This document shows, one piece after another, positions 31,606 to 42,637 of a stretch of DNA of 64,000 bases. The position numbers and the translations under genes were made by a program. The number at the start of each line of letters is the position of its first letter. Positions within the stretch are counted from its first letter, which is position 1. The notes beneath the pieces are model-generated. The model did not search any database. It was not told the DNA's origin and saw only the letters and a program-made list of their open reading frames with translations. Source of the DNA: Fulvia fulva (taxonomy: Eukaryota; Ascomycota; Dothideomycetes; Mycosphaerellales; Mycosphaerellaceae); assembly GCF_020509005.1 (NCBI RefSeq), contig NC_063012.1:7688001-7752000 (forward strand), given 5' to 3'.

Positions 31606-34600
31606 TTATTGCGGCGGCGGAGGGCCCATATTCATGTCAGGAAACCCAGCATTCTGCCCGTCGAATCCAGGTCCGGGTGTGAAAGCGCCCAACCCAAGGC
31701 CCTCAGCCCAATCCCACTCCAACGTCATCGGCATCTGCCATAAATCTTGCGGCACGAAAGGTTGTTGGAAAGCACCACCAGGCAGCTCTGCAGTGCCAGG
31801 CGGTGCGGTAAATGGCATGCTCGGGAACTCCATATGAGGTGATTGGAAAGTACCGTCGGGGTTCATGGGAGGGCCAGTGAAGGGCGCCATATGAGGTGGT
31901 TGAGGCGATGCGCCGCTGCGGCCGTTGTGCGCAAAGTTCTGCATGTTTGCATCCATCTGGGAGAATGGAGCAATGTTGAAAGGTCCGGGCTGTTGCGAGG
32001 GCATGTACTGTTGCTGTTGAGGGTGCTGGCCATTAGGTTGGAGGTGTTGGTTGTGTTGAGGGCGTGACATGCTTGATGAGCGACCTTGCTGGCCAGCGTG
32101 GTACTCAGGACCAGAGCCGCCGGGAGGGCTGTGAAAGCCGGCAGGGCTGTTGCTTGGTTGACTTCCGGACTGACTTCCGGTAATTGAGGCTCGCAGACTG
32201 GGTGTCTGTACAGGTCTGCGGTAGGCGGCTTGCGTCTCGACCTGGATTTGTTCGAGGCTCTTGCCTTCTTCCAAATCTTGAGCTACCTCACCACTGATTC
32301 GCTCCTTCAGAGCCTTTTCACGTTCTCGTTCAGCTTGCTTGCGCTTCCCACGACCACGCATCTCGCGCTCTGTTTTGTCCAGCGCCACGCGAGCTATTCT
32401 TTCAAACTCAGCGCACACTGAGAGCATGCGGCGAACGTTGCCATTTGCTTCCGAGACATCCCGCTCGAGCATGGTCAAGAATGACACTACACTGCTCATT
32501 AGTTTGAGGTCAGATCGAGCTCGAGCATCCTGAGGGTTCTGGAGAATGTTTGCGAAGAGAGTCACGAGTGCAGATACTGGGTAGTAGAGCACAAGCCTGT
32601 CATTGGTTAGCATCAACTATAAGAGCTCATGGTATGTGCCTTACCAAACGCAAGCGTAGTCGCCTTGCGGGATGTATCGAATGAGCCCTATACTTGTTCT
32701 CGCGGCATTGACACACAACGCAGCGCTCATGAACACTCTCGGGTTGAGGGGTCTTGCGTTCAAGCCTTGGATTGCGTAGTCGCTCAGTCGACTGGTCCAG
32801 TAGCCATGGTGCACACTCATCCGATGTATCGTCGTTAAGCAGTTGTAGTAGGCAAAATGCAGCACGACGACATGAAGGATGAGCGGTGTATGGGCGGCTT
32901 TGATCTCATGCTCTGGTCTAAAGTCAATGGGTATGCTGTCCTTCCATTCTTCCAATTGTGCATCCAGGTCGCCGATGGTGTTGAGGAGCTCGCCATCGCT
33001 CTGCCGACTTGCTTTCACCGAGTACAGTTGCTTGTAAACGCGCGACTGTATCTGGGCAAAGGAGCACATGAGCCGGAATAGGTTCATGGTCTTCTTGCCA
33101 TCCTGCTCCACAGACAGGGGCACGTTTCCCACATTGTCTATCGGGTCCTCGGAAGGCAGATCCACGTTCATGTCGTCATCGTCTTGTGATGGAGGTCGCC
33201 CTGACCGCAGACATATGTCCTTGTCCATCAGGTACGCGATCCAGAAGACTCGCTTTCGCTGTTCATTCTCGACCTCGTTGAGATTGAAACCAGATCCGCG
33301 CTTGTGTAGTCCTATCGAATGCGCCAGGCGGATCGCAGCGGCCACGAGGAAGAAGCTTGGTTGCGGGTTAGGCGTTCCTTGCAAGAACAATGCCATGCCG
33401 AGCAGTGCCTGAACGGACAGTAGGTCAGTGTTGCGCATTGTCAGCTCAGACATCACTGCCATTGCGTTCTTCAGATAGGCCCATGCGACCTCATCTTCCT
33501 CCTGGCCGACCACATTGCTCATGACTCTGAGTCTGTGTCCAATTGCGAGCGCCACATTCAAGCTGGCCCACCATCCCGAGCCATCGTATGGTTCCAGAGA
33601 ATAGTGCTTGTCCACGAGATGCATGAAGGTCGGCTCGTGGAACAGCGGAAACATGCAGTTGAAGTTCTCGAAGTAGTCCTTGAGCAGTGCGTAACACTCC
33701 TGTCGTCCTGGCAGAGGCTTGAAGATCCGTCTCTGGAATAGGTCGTTGAACACTTCGGGTTTCCAATGGTCCCAACCTGCCTTGTCCTCGACTGTGGCCG
33801 TCGCAATCATATGTTGGAAGCTGTTGTCGCCCGTCTTTTCGTTCACCCATTGTATGCCCTTTGGGCTAAATATGCTGAAGCCTGAGGATGACCCAATATA
33901 GCGCGTCTCGCCGCAATTGTTGGTTATCAGACTACACATCTGGTCTGCCAGCGCATCAACCTCTTTTGCATCTCTCTTGAACACGTTTGGACTTTTGCTC
34001 TCCAGCGGCGATTTGGTCGCGCCGTTTGCTTGTGCGACATTTGGACTCGCGACCCGCTGAGGTTGTGCTTCACTCGGGGTGCCCGCATCTCCGCTTTGTC
34101 GGTTTGAGGTGGAGGAATTGGTGACTGGACTTGCAGCGTTGCTTCGATGCTGCTGCTTCTCTTGCAACTTCTTCTCTAATGTGCCAAGATCGGTCCTGCC
34201 GCCATCATCTTCACCCAAAAGTCCCGACATCCTCAACAGACTCTCCATTCTGCCGAGCCGATTCTCCAGTCCCTCGATATACTTTGCGCCTTTGGGCGGC
34301 GCCCTCTTCTTCTCGACATGTGTAAAGATGCACTCTGTCTTGTAGTTTTCGCAATGGCTGCATTTCGGCATCTTTCCGTCGCACTTGATCTTCTTTTTGC
34401 GACACATGTCACACGCCCTCGCAATCCTCCTCCTCTTAGGGTCCCGATTGTCGCCGCCCTCGTTGTCGTTGTCGTTGTCTCCACCGCCATGGTCGCCGTC
34501 CATGTCCTGCTCCTCATAGCTGTAGTCGATGTCCTGCGGGAACCAATGCGCGCCATTGCCTTGGACGCTCATGTCGCCCTGTGCGCTGTATCCACCGTGG

Positions 34601-34620
34601 GGCGGCTGCGATGGGTTCAT
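31606..34620 (-). CDS. Zn2Cys6 transcription factor with fungal-specific domain
   Basis: Two exons, 34620-32645 and 32596-31606, joined across a 48-bp intron; 988 residues. The N-terminus is acidic (Asp/Gly-rich). A basic [15 protein letters not shown] segment leads into the cluster C70-x2-C73-x6-C80-x6-C87-x2-C90-x6-C97. A linker and short coiled coil follow ([20 protein letters not shown]). Residues 250-640 form a Fungal_trans domain ([60 protein letters not shown]). The junction restores [19 protein letters not shown] basic helix and a Gln/Pro/Met-rich tail end the protein ([14 protein letters not shown]). It is a nuclear regulator; the target genes are not determinable here. Without the intron the two halves would look like separate genes. 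Confidence 0.9.
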
Positions 34621-35393
34621 GATAGCGGTGCCAGCTGGCTCGGTGGAGCGGGGGATGTTGGATTGCTATAACCAGCAGCCTTTGTACCGGCCAGGATGCA
34701 CCTCGAGGTAGGCGTGGGCGGTGTCTACCTGCACAAAGACCACGTGCAATTAGACGATTCTGCTAGCGTTTGTGTTGCAGCGTCTCAACGCGATCGGTCA
34801 GCCAACGTCCAGGTGCCTCTACAGAGTGTACTAGCACGCAGCGGCATGCCCAAGAGCCAAAGCCTAATGCGTCATCGTGGTTCATACATGTATGCATACA
34901 GCGAGCGAGCAGCGTGCAACACACAGCTTCGGGCTCGAAACCCCGTTTCGCCCGCCCGTACAGGGGATTGTCGTACGTCTGCGAGAGTCTCTGATGGCTT
35001 GGCGGCCAGTGAGGCAAGTGTTCTAATCAAGCCTCAGTGGACGATTGCCCATGCGTCTCGTACAGGTCGCATTCGCGAGACAAGCTTCGCGCTGTACCAG
35101 GGACCCCGTCAAGGACGAAGAATGCCAGCCGTCTCCGTCGCCACAAGCTTCGCCGCACCCCAGCAATCGCCGCACCCCAGTGACTTTTTATCATCAACAC
35201 CACCAATATTGCTCATATCAACTTGATTCTTTTCCCAATGTGTTCGCAGCTATCTGTTTCCGTGTTCTGTATACTCATATCGCGTAAAAACACGTTGTGT
35301 TGCCGAGAGGTTGGTGTTGACGCTTCGGCATGGGATTTTGGTGAGAGCCCCACCAAAGCTTCATGCGCCCGTGTCGAGATTCACGCGTTTCTT
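34621..35393. other. Intergenic upstream of the regulator, up to the MULE edge
   Basis: About 770 bp, presumed promoter of the leftward Zn2Cys6 factor. A duplicated cgccgcacccca / cgccgcacccca pair occurs near 35150-35180. The right part may already be the outer terminal inverted repeat of the MULE. No gene is seen. Confidence 0.4.
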
Positions 35394-35410
35394 GCTTTCT
35401 CACCACCTCA
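35394..35410 (+). repeat. Left 17-bp inverted match, MULE TIR core
   Basis: Exact reverse complement of 44640-44656, just inside the 5' end of the transposase gene. Confidence 0.65.
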
Positions 35411-36571
35411 CCACATACAACAACACACCATGGAGCCCACTATAGTGCCCACAGGCTCTCAAATTCAATATGAGGGTGATCTGCTATATGATATGAATGC
35501 TGCTCGTCCGATTCAGCGCGTTACGACACCTACAACACCCTCTGTATTCCCTATGCGACACCCGTCTCGACACCCATCTCGAAGGCTCTCAAACTCGGCT
35601 GTTGAGGGCTTCACACCTGTCCGAATACACCGCTCAGCATCATGTCCTCCTACGCTTGCCTATGTGGATGAAGAGAAGGAGCCTAAAGAGATGCCACCAC
35701 CAGACAACAGAACTTTCGACTCATTCGAGGACCTTATGCTATGGCTGTCAGGATGGGCTCTTGCACAGGGCTTCGACCTCAAGAAGCAGAAGTGGAAGAA
35801 GACAGGCAACGATAGTCCTTTAGGCGATCGATATAGGCTCGAGATACGCTGTCATCGTGAGGGTTCACTTGACAAGCGATCACAAGCCAAACAGGCTGCT
35901 AAGCCAAGCAAGCACCGGTCCAATAAGTGTGGATGTCTATAGAAGATTACTGCTGTTGCTACACAGCTCAATTCACCTGTCGCTAATGGAAGAGTTACTG
36001 GGCCCTATAAGTTACGCCTACCTTCTCAATCTCAACATCTGGAGCATAACCACCCTCCTTCTGAGCCCATTGTATTGCCTAGAGCCCGCACTAACTCTCG
36101 CAACAACACAATCGGTGTTCTTAGTCAGATACAGGGTCTGTCTCGGATAGGCGTACGCCCTGCTCAGATTGAGGCCTTTATCGACGATAACTACCCTAGT
36201 GTTCTTATCTATAAGGGAGACATTAAGAACCTAAAGTGGCGACACCACCTCAATGGCCGTAAGCAAGCGACTTAAGCTAAGCGTTGTATACGACTGTTAG
36301 AAGACAAGGGCTTCATTAAGGGCTACGACACTTTCACTAAAGGAGATAACGCTAGTAGGCTACGAAGCTTGAATGTCATCTATCCGGACTACCTTAAGGT
36401 GTATACTAAAGCACTAGAGCTACTAGTTATAGATGTGACCTTCAAGACGAATGTCTATAATCGCAACGTACTGAATGTAGTGTTAGCTACGCCTATAAGT
36501 AACACGATGCCGGTGTCTATTTATATGCTAGACGGCATGACTAAGGAGCACTATCTCCCTCACTTATAGTG

Positions 36572-36576
36572 GTTAC
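36572..36576. repeat. Target-site duplication, left copy (gttac)
   Basis: Five bases, identical to 42117-42121, as produced by Copia-type integrases. Confidence 0.9.
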
Positions 36577-36811
36577 TGTTGAGAACATACAGGCCGCAGG
36601 ACAAGCATGTAGGTGTGGGTGTGTCATGTGATAGATCACGTGACTAGGGTTTGCCAGCCCCTATAGGCTGGCAAACATCCGGACACCTAGCATCTACCTA
36701 CACCAACACCGGCGATACTGTATGTAGATACACGCTATCCCATTGGGTCCTTCTTCGTCTTTGGTGTGATCCGCCGTCTTCCACTGCTGCGCAACTCGTA
36801 CCTGTTTAACA
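36577..36811 (+). repeat. 5' LTR of Copia element
   Basis: 235 bp, begins TG and ends CA, identical to the 3' LTR. It contains a perfect 11-bp inverted repeat (36649-36676) and a CACGTG box at about 36638-36643, within a larger imperfect dyad, probably in the U3 control region. Confidence 0.97.
36649..36676. promoter_or_regulatory. Perfect 11-bp inverted repeat in the LTR
   Basis: gtttgccagcc and ggctggcaaac are separated by cctata. The same structure is present in the 3' LTR at 41954-41981. Candidate transcription-factor dyad or hairpin; function not known. Confidence 0.85.
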
Positions 36812-36823
36812 GGTTATGAGCCC
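36812..36823 (+). other. Primer-binding site, initiator-Met half-tRNA type
   Basis: ggttatgagccc follows the 5' LTR directly. It is complementary to the anticodon stem-loop of fungal initiator tRNA-Met (gggcucauaacc), not to a tRNA 3' end. Drosophila copia primes the same way from a cleaved tRNA half. Confidence 0.8.
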
Positions 36824-37319
36824 GGGTTAGCAACTCGGTGTTTCACCCTCGACAAAGTCGTATTGGAGTTATTCCTCTTCAGAACAAAAGGAAGGCAGAC
36901 TGGAGGCCGCACCCGCATTGCACAGGAAGCTACAGCCGCGCTGTAGGTGCATATAAGACGTGAAAGAGCCTAGTGAGGCACTGTCAGACTCCGAGTCAGG
37001 GAGCCTGTGCCAATACCTCAGACAAGTGGGCGAGCTTACTGAGAAGAGTCGCTCTCCGGACATCGCGTTCGCATCGACTAACTGTTCATTCTGAGAGAGC
37101 CGCAGTGTCTCAGAAACCCCCTCTGCTGAGAGAGTTACGCTACAGTGTCTCAGCACCAACACGATCCTTACCGACCGACTTTCCTCCTCTTCCCGGCGGA
37201 TAGCCATCCTCTCCGCTATCAACCTCGCGTTCGGTTTATCCCATTTCGATCCGATCGCGTACGACCGAATACATCCTTTTACCTGAGGGCAGCCAACCTG
37301 TCCCTCAACTTACAAAAAA

Positions 37320-40300
37320 ATGGAGAACGAGACTGGGTTCATAAGAAAGAGAGCAGCACCTCTTCTGACAAGAGAGAACCACGAAACATGGTTCAAGCTG
37401 ATGAGAATACACCTGGTATCAAAGCAGGTTGACTGGGTCCTCGAAGACATCATCACGGACATTCCCGCTGCAACCCCATCTATAGCGACACCCTCTGCAT
37501 CATCGGAGTCATCCCTTCCTTTGGATCAAGCGATAAGGAAGGCATCGTACAGACGGCACAATGCAACGGCCCTGTATGAGATGTACATCTGTCTGTCGAC
37601 AGATGACCAAGAGATGACATACGAGATCCGGCATGCGAAGGAGTTGTGGGAATGGGCTGAAGCTAAATATAAGAGAAGACTTCTCGCTACTGGAAGAAGT
37701 TTGCTTCAGCAATACACCAATTTCGTGATGACAGAAGACCAGTCTATAGATGATGCCTGGCAGGAGCTTAGCTCAATTGCAAGGAGGGCTGTTTCAATCT
37801 CGCCTCAGTTCCAAGACATCAAGACTGAGGACAGAAAGATCCAGCAACTCTTAGCAGCTCTGCCAGACTCATTTGGCTCAATTCGCGATGCAATTGATGC
37901 CCAGGTGAATCTCTCACCACAAGACATTCTTGCAATTCTTAGGGAGAAGCAAGAATCAATGATTCATCAAGGGACAGCCATGTTTGCTAAGAAGGGTTTC
38001 CAGGGCAAGCTCACGTGCCATCTCTGCGGTGGTGACCATTTTATGAGCAAGTGCCCACACCTTTCTGCAGCTCAGCAGGCTGTTAGGAACAAGGACAAAC
38101 TAGCTAGGGTTACCTACCCTGCTAAGAGACAACCGTCACCACCTCGTAGGAGGTCATCATCACCAAACCTTCGTGATGTCCTCAAGGTGATGACGGACCT
38201 TGCAAAGCAGATGAAGGAGAGCCGCAAGCCAAAGGCCTCCTCTAGTAAGCCTGCAAGGGCCCATGCGACCCAGGAAGACGCATCAGACCCTGAGATACCA
38301 TCAGAAGATGATGATGTTGATGAGGTTGCCCATTCCACTGTGGAAGCCAAAGGCAAGTACCCCTCGTCCGAGTGGTTGCTTGACTCTTGTGCATCATCAC
38401 ATATGACTGACCAAGATTCACTATTCAGGACACTGAAGCCTCTTCAAAAGAGGAAGTGGATCAAGGTTGGGGGTGGCTATCTACAAGCTACACATATGGG
38501 AAGTGCAGTAATGGGTGGTCCTTCTGGAAAGCAAATTGTCTTAGAAAATGTCCTGTTTGTTCCTGGCCTTGGAGTTAGTCTTGTTTCGTGGAATCAGTTC
38601 AGCCAACAGTTTGCTGTCCAACCACCCAGTTTCACCCTAAAATCCTTGTCTGGTAAACCCGTTGTCCAGACCAAACTTCGAGGAGGAGTACCGTTTATCC
38701 ACTCGATCTCGGAAATTCTTGAGCCACAGCATGCTGGCATACTCTCTCAAGAACGTGACGGTACCGCTATGGCTAACACTGAGTCCGAAGATCAGTGGGA
38801 GCTATGGCATAGAAGATGTGCACACCTTGGCAAGGGACTGCTAAGAAACCTGCATAGAGTCACTGACAAGAAAGATCCCATTCCTGTTCCTTCTGAACAC
38901 CAGAATTGCAAGGTCTGCTCCCTTGCAAACATGAGGAAGTTCAAAGGACCTGCCACAGAGAGGAAAGGGGAGAGGCTGGCCCTCATCTCCATTGACATCT
39001 GTGGGCCTTTTCAGGGCGCAGTCTCTAGGCTAGGATACAAATATTGGCTTGAGATTGTAGACAACTTCTCTAGGAAGAAGTGGGTGATCCCTTTGAAGGC
39101 CAGGAGCGACGCTCCTGCAGCCCTACGGGATTGGAAGGTCCAGGCAGAACGGCAGTCAAGGTGCTTTCTGTCTGCGATCCGCAGTGATGGTGCAAAGGAA
39201 ATTCTCGCCTTGCTAAAAGAGTGGGAGAAGGAGTTTGGCACTCAGATGGACACAACTGATGCCTACAACTCTCTTCAAAATGGACCTGTGGAAAGGTCAA
39301 TTCAAGCCTCTGAGAACACAGTCCGGGCTATGCTTGAAGACTCTGGCATGCCAGTTGAGTTCTGGCCAGAAGCTTTGCAAGCACAGACTGTGATCAGAAA
39401 CAGACTGCCTAATGGTCCGATCATTGATGATATTGCTCTTTCACCAGAAGAAGCCTTTACTGGCCAAGTACCGTCAGTCGACCATTTCCGCGTCTGGGGA
39501 TGCAAAGCTGTGGTCTATGTAGACCCAAGAGCCCAACCTCAAGGCTTGAGGAGAGACAAGTTGATGAACCGAGGAAAAGAAGCCGTGTTTGTGGGCTACT
39601 CAGAAAACACCACAAAACAATGGCTGTTCTGGGATCCCGACATGAAAGCAATAAAAGCGCATAGTCACGTCGACTGGTTTGAGAATGAGAAGGGGGGAGA
39701 TATGGATCTTGGTATCACCTTCACTAACCAGCCGAGTCGAGCGCCACAGCGCAATCCTGTTGGGAGGAAGCCCTTTGGGGCGAAATTTTCCGATAGGGGA
39801 TTATCAGAGACACCGTTACGAAGGCCAGGAGAAAATATTGAGGCGGTTTCAACACTGTCGAAGGCCGATAACGGTGGATCTATACAGAATCTACCCAAGT
39901 CATCAACACCACAGCAACCGCTGTTTGTGCAACTTCCCCCTCCCCCAAAGGACATTGGGGAATACCAGAAGTTTGGAGATCAGGGTACTCCAATGAAAGA
40001 AAAAGAAGATGTCGTTCAGTTCGACCCATCCGAACACCCAGCGCCACCTCAGGTTGCAGGCAACAAGAGGTCAAGGGGGGACGGAGATGATAACTCTGAA
40101 GAGCATGAGGCTAAACACCATAAGGCTCTTATCGCCCAGATGTTCCATCTAGACCCTACAATGAGCTGGGTAGAGGAGATTCTGAACGACGTGGAAGAAC
40201 ATGCATTTGCTGCTGTTGGGCAGGCCATAGCCTATCAGCAGGAAGTGCCAATCCCAAAGTCCTATAAGGCAGCCGTAGGAGACCCCGAATGGGGACATAT

Positions 40301-41846
40301 GTGGAGAGAGGCAATCGAGAACGAACTTATTGCCTTAGCAAGCAACAACACCTGGGAAGCAGTTGTACCGCCAAAGGGTGCGAATCTAATTACTTCTAGG
40401 TGGGTCTTTGATGTGAAAAGAATGATTAGTGGAGCCATTGAGAAGTTCAAGGCAAGACTAGTTGCAAGAGGGTTTTCACAGAAATATGGGGTTGACTTCG
40501 AAGAGACCTTTGCACCTACTGTTAGACATGATACTCTCCGAGTATTCATGGCAGTAGTATGTGAGAGAGATCTCGAGATGCACCTAGTGGATGTGAATAA
40601 TGCTTTTACCCAAAGCAGCCTTCTTGAAGACATCTATATGATCCCACCCCCAGGAGTTGAAGCACCTCCAAACATGGTGTTCAAGGTCCTACGAAGCCTT
40701 TATGGGCTTAAGCAAGCAGCTAGAGACTGGAACAAGCTCTGTGTTGCGAAGCTAGAGAAGATTGGATTTACCCAGTCCCAGGTAGATCCATGCCTACTTA
40801 TCCATACGGATAGAGACCTTATGGTCCTTACCCATGTGGATGACATACCCATTGCAGCTCCGAAGCTGTCAGATGTTCAGTGGTTTAAGGCTGAGCTTGG
40901 AAAAGTGTTTAAGATTAAAGATCTTGGTGAACCTACGAAGATCCTTGGAATGAGGATTACAAGAGACAGGTCCCAAGGCACTTTGAAGCTTGATCAAGGA
41001 CACTATGTCCACGCTAACTTAGCCAAGATGAACATGGCTAGAGAGAAGGCTACGCCAACCCACTCACCTATGGAGAGCTACGAGCATTTAGTGCCTACGG
41101 CACCTATGGATGAGAGGTGCAACAAACAGGATTACCAGAGCCACAATGGTACCTGGATGTGGCCAATGACAATGACAAGGCCAGACTTAGCATTCCCCCT
41201 TGGAAGAATTAGCTCATTTGTTGCTGATCCCTCGCAGCAGCATATGAAGGCTTTGAAGAAGCTCTCCCGATACCTGCGGTCGTACCCAGACCTAGGTCTT
41301 ATGTATAGAAAGGGAGGGGGCAATCTCCAGGGATACTCGGACTCTGACTACGCTATGGACAAAGTGGATAGAGTCTCAATTCTGGGATACGTGTGGTTCC
41401 TTTGTGGATCACCTGTGTCCTGGATGAGTAGGAAGCAGAAGTCTGTTGCAACATCAACAATGGAAGCTAAGTTCATGGCTATGAACGCAGCCGCAAAGCA
41501 GTCACAATTTCTTGCTGCTGTCCTCAGGGAAATGGGGTGCCCAGAACTGGTAGGAAAGAGCTCTTTCCAGCCGAGTGTAAGGGCAAGCAAGGGCACTGTT
41601 GACGAGCTAAGGCCAGTCAAGCTCATGGGTGACAACCAAGCCGCTTTGACACTTGTCAAAGATGCCCATGTGCATGAAAGGTCAAAGCATATTGATGTTG
41701 CATATAACTATGTCAGACATCTCTGGTGGCAGAAGAAGATTGCAGTGGACTACTGCCATACAAAGGACATGGCTGCTGATGGGTTAACAAAGCCCCTCAA
41801 TGGCCAGCAGTTCCAAAACTTTGTAAGGCAGCTCCAGCTTGCGTAA
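37320..41846 (+). CDS. Copia gag-pol polyprotein
   Basis: One uninterrupted frame of 1508 residues; the start follows an A-rich run. Order of domains: gag (residues 1-230, with a UBN2-like capsid region and a zinc knuckle CHLCGGDHFMSKC, a CX2CX3HX4C variant); aspartic protease with WLLDSCASSHMTD, where Cys replaces the usual Gly after DS; integrase with an HH-CC zinc region and the DDE residues in SIDICGPF, IRSDGAKE and LQNGPVERS; reverse transcriptase from RWVFDVKRM through LYGLKQAARDW to the catalytic THVDDI; and RNase H with YSDSDYA, STMEAKFMA, LMGDNQAA and a final DGLTKPL. The order integrase before reverse transcriptase defines Copia/Pseudoviridae. There is no frameshift between gag and pol. 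Probably competent, apart from the untested protease Cys. Confidence 0.96.
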   Translation: MENETGFIRKRAAPLLTRENHETWFKLMRIHLVSKQVDWVLEDIITDIPAATPSIATPSASSESSLPLDQAIRKASYRRHNATALYEMYICLSTDDQEMTYEIRHAKELWEWAEAKYKRRLLATGRSLLQQYTNFVMTEDQSIDDAWQELSSIARRAVSISPQFQDIKTEDRKIQQLLAALPDSFGSIRDAIDAQVNLSPQDILAILREKQESMIHQGTAMFAKKGFQGKLTCHLCGGDHFMSKCPHLSAAQQAVRNKDKLARVTYPAKRQPSPPRRRSSSPNLRDVLKVMTDLAKQMKESRKPKASSSKPARAHATQEDASDPEIPSEDDDVDEVAHSTVEAKGKYPSSEWLLDSCASSHMTDQDSLFRTLKPLQKRKWIKVGGGYLQATHMGSAVMGGPSGKQIVLENVLFVPGLGVSLVSWNQFSQQFAVQPPSFTLKSLSGKPVVQTKLRGGVPFIHSISEILEPQHAGILSQERDGTAMANTESEDQWELWHRRCAHLGKGLLRNLHRVTDKKDPIPVPSEHQNCKVCSLANMRKFKGPATERKGERLALISIDICGPFQGAVSRLGYKYWLEIVDNFSRKKWVIPLKARSDAPAALRDWKVQAERQSRCFLSAIRSDGAKEILALLKEWEKEFGTQMDTTDAYNSLQNGPVERSIQASENTVRAMLEDSGMPVEFWPEALQAQTVIRNRLPNGPIIDDIALSPEEAFTGQVPSVDHFRVWGCKAVVYVDPRAQPQGLRRDKLMNRGKEAVFVGYSENTTKQWLFWDPDMKAIKAHSHVDWFENEKGGDMDLGITFTNQPSRAPQRNPVGRKPFGAKFSDRGLSETPLRRPGENIEAVSTLSKADNGGSIQNLPKSSTPQQPLFVQLPPPPKDIGEYQKFGDQGTPMKEKEDVVQFDPSEHPAPPQVAGNKRSRGDGDDNSEEHEAKHHKALIAQMFHLDPTMSWVEEILNDVEEHAFAAVGQAIAYQQEVPIPKSYKAAVGDPEWGHMWREAIENELIALASNNTWEAVVPPKGANLITSRWVFDVKRMISGAIEKFKARLVARGFSQKYGVDFEETFAPTVRHDTLRVFMAVVCERDLEMHLVDVNNAFTQSSLLEDIYMIPPPGVEAPPNMVFKVLRSLYGLKQAARDWNKLCVAKLEKIGFTQSQVDPCLLIHTDRDLMVLTHVDDIPIAAPKLSDVQWFKAELGKVFKIKDLGEPTKILGMRITRDRSQGTLKLDQGHYVHANLAKMNMAREKATPTHSPMESYEHLVPTAPMDERCNKQDYQSHNGTWMWPMTMTRPDLAFPLGRISSFVADPSQQHMKALKKLSRYLRSYPDLGLMYRKGGGNLQGYSDSDYAMDKVDRVSILGYVWFLCGSPVSWMSRKQKSVATSTMEAKFMAMNAAAKQSQFLAAVLREMGCPELVGKSSFQPSVRASKGTVDELRPVKLMGDNQAALTLVKDAHVHERSKHIDVAYNYVRHLWWQKKIAVDYCHTKDMAADGLTKPLNGQQFQNFVRQLQLA

Positions 41847-41872
41847 AGGGATTGTAGGAGACCATGTGGCCT

Positions 41873-41881
41873 GAGTGGGAG
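41873..41881 (+). other. Polypurine tract of Copia element
   Basis: A purine-rich run (gagtgggag with one T) directly before the 3' LTR, the expected site of plus-strand priming. Confidence 0.6.
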
Positions 41882-42116
41882 TGTTGAGAACATACAGGCC
41901 GCAGGACAAGCATGTAGGTGTGGGTGTGTCATGTGATAGATCACGTGACTAGGGTTTGCCAGCCCCTATAGGCTGGCAAACATCCGGACACCTAGCATCT
42001 ACCTACACCAACACCGGCGATACTGTATGTAGATACACGCTATCCCATTGGGTCCTTCTTCGTCTTTGGTGTGATCCGCCGTCTTCCACTGCTGCGCAAC
42101 TCGTACCTGTTTAACA
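41882..42116 (+). repeat. 3' LTR of Copia element
   Basis: 235 bp, identical to the 5' LTR, followed by the gttac target duplication at 42117-42121. Confidence 0.97.
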
Positions 42117-42121
42117 GTTAC
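42117..42121. repeat. Target-site duplication, right copy (gttac)
   Basis: Matches 36572-36576 exactly. Confidence 0.9.
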
Positions 42122-42637
42122 GAGCCTGCTTCGAGGAGCGTAAACTCCCTATGCCGAAGGTAATACTTACTGACCGTGAACAGGCGTTGCTTAACGCACT
42201 TGATAAGGTGTTTCTAGAGACTCTAACGATCCTATATAGATAGCATATTAATAAGAACATCTAGGCTAAGCTTCACAAGCTCGGCGGCAACTTCGTATAG
42301 GTACTACGGCAAGATATAGCGGGTAGGACTTATTAGATTAAGTCAGAGCTTAGCAATCAATTCATGAGTAATTAGTAAGTTATATTAAGGTCTACTAACG
42401 AGCAGTCATTCGAGGAACAGCGTAAGGAGCTTCATTAGAAGTATCTATCGATAGTGACCTACCTTTAGACCTAGTAGTAGCTATATATAAGGCGGTTTGC
42501 TTATTGCTACACCTCGGAAGTCTGTCACTATAACGAGAAGGCTACATCGCGTTATAAGGGTGCTTATAACTAGATAAAGCTCTAGCTCAATTATAGTGCT
42601 TGGAATGACCTATATAACATGTTTAGTCAGCTCTAGC

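Larger units (their letters stand above)
36577..42116 (+). mobile_element. Intact Ty1/Copia LTR retrotransposon
   Basis: A 5540-bp element with two 235-bp LTRs (tgttgagaac...gtttaaca) that are identical by reading. It has a primer-binding site directly after the 5' LTR, a single open gag-pol frame, and a purine tract before the 3' LTR. It is flanked by a perfect 5-bp duplication, gttac (36572-36576 and 42117-42121). It lies inside the MULE transposase, whose frame joins exactly when the element and one gttac are removed. Identical LTRs and an unbroken frame indicate very recent insertion. It shows none of the RIP-type stops of its host element. Confidence 0.97.

Noticed and set aside
36577..42116. 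Copia element as a gypsy-type retrotransposon
   Set aside because: Integrase precedes reverse transcriptase and the RT/RNase H motifs are Copia-type.
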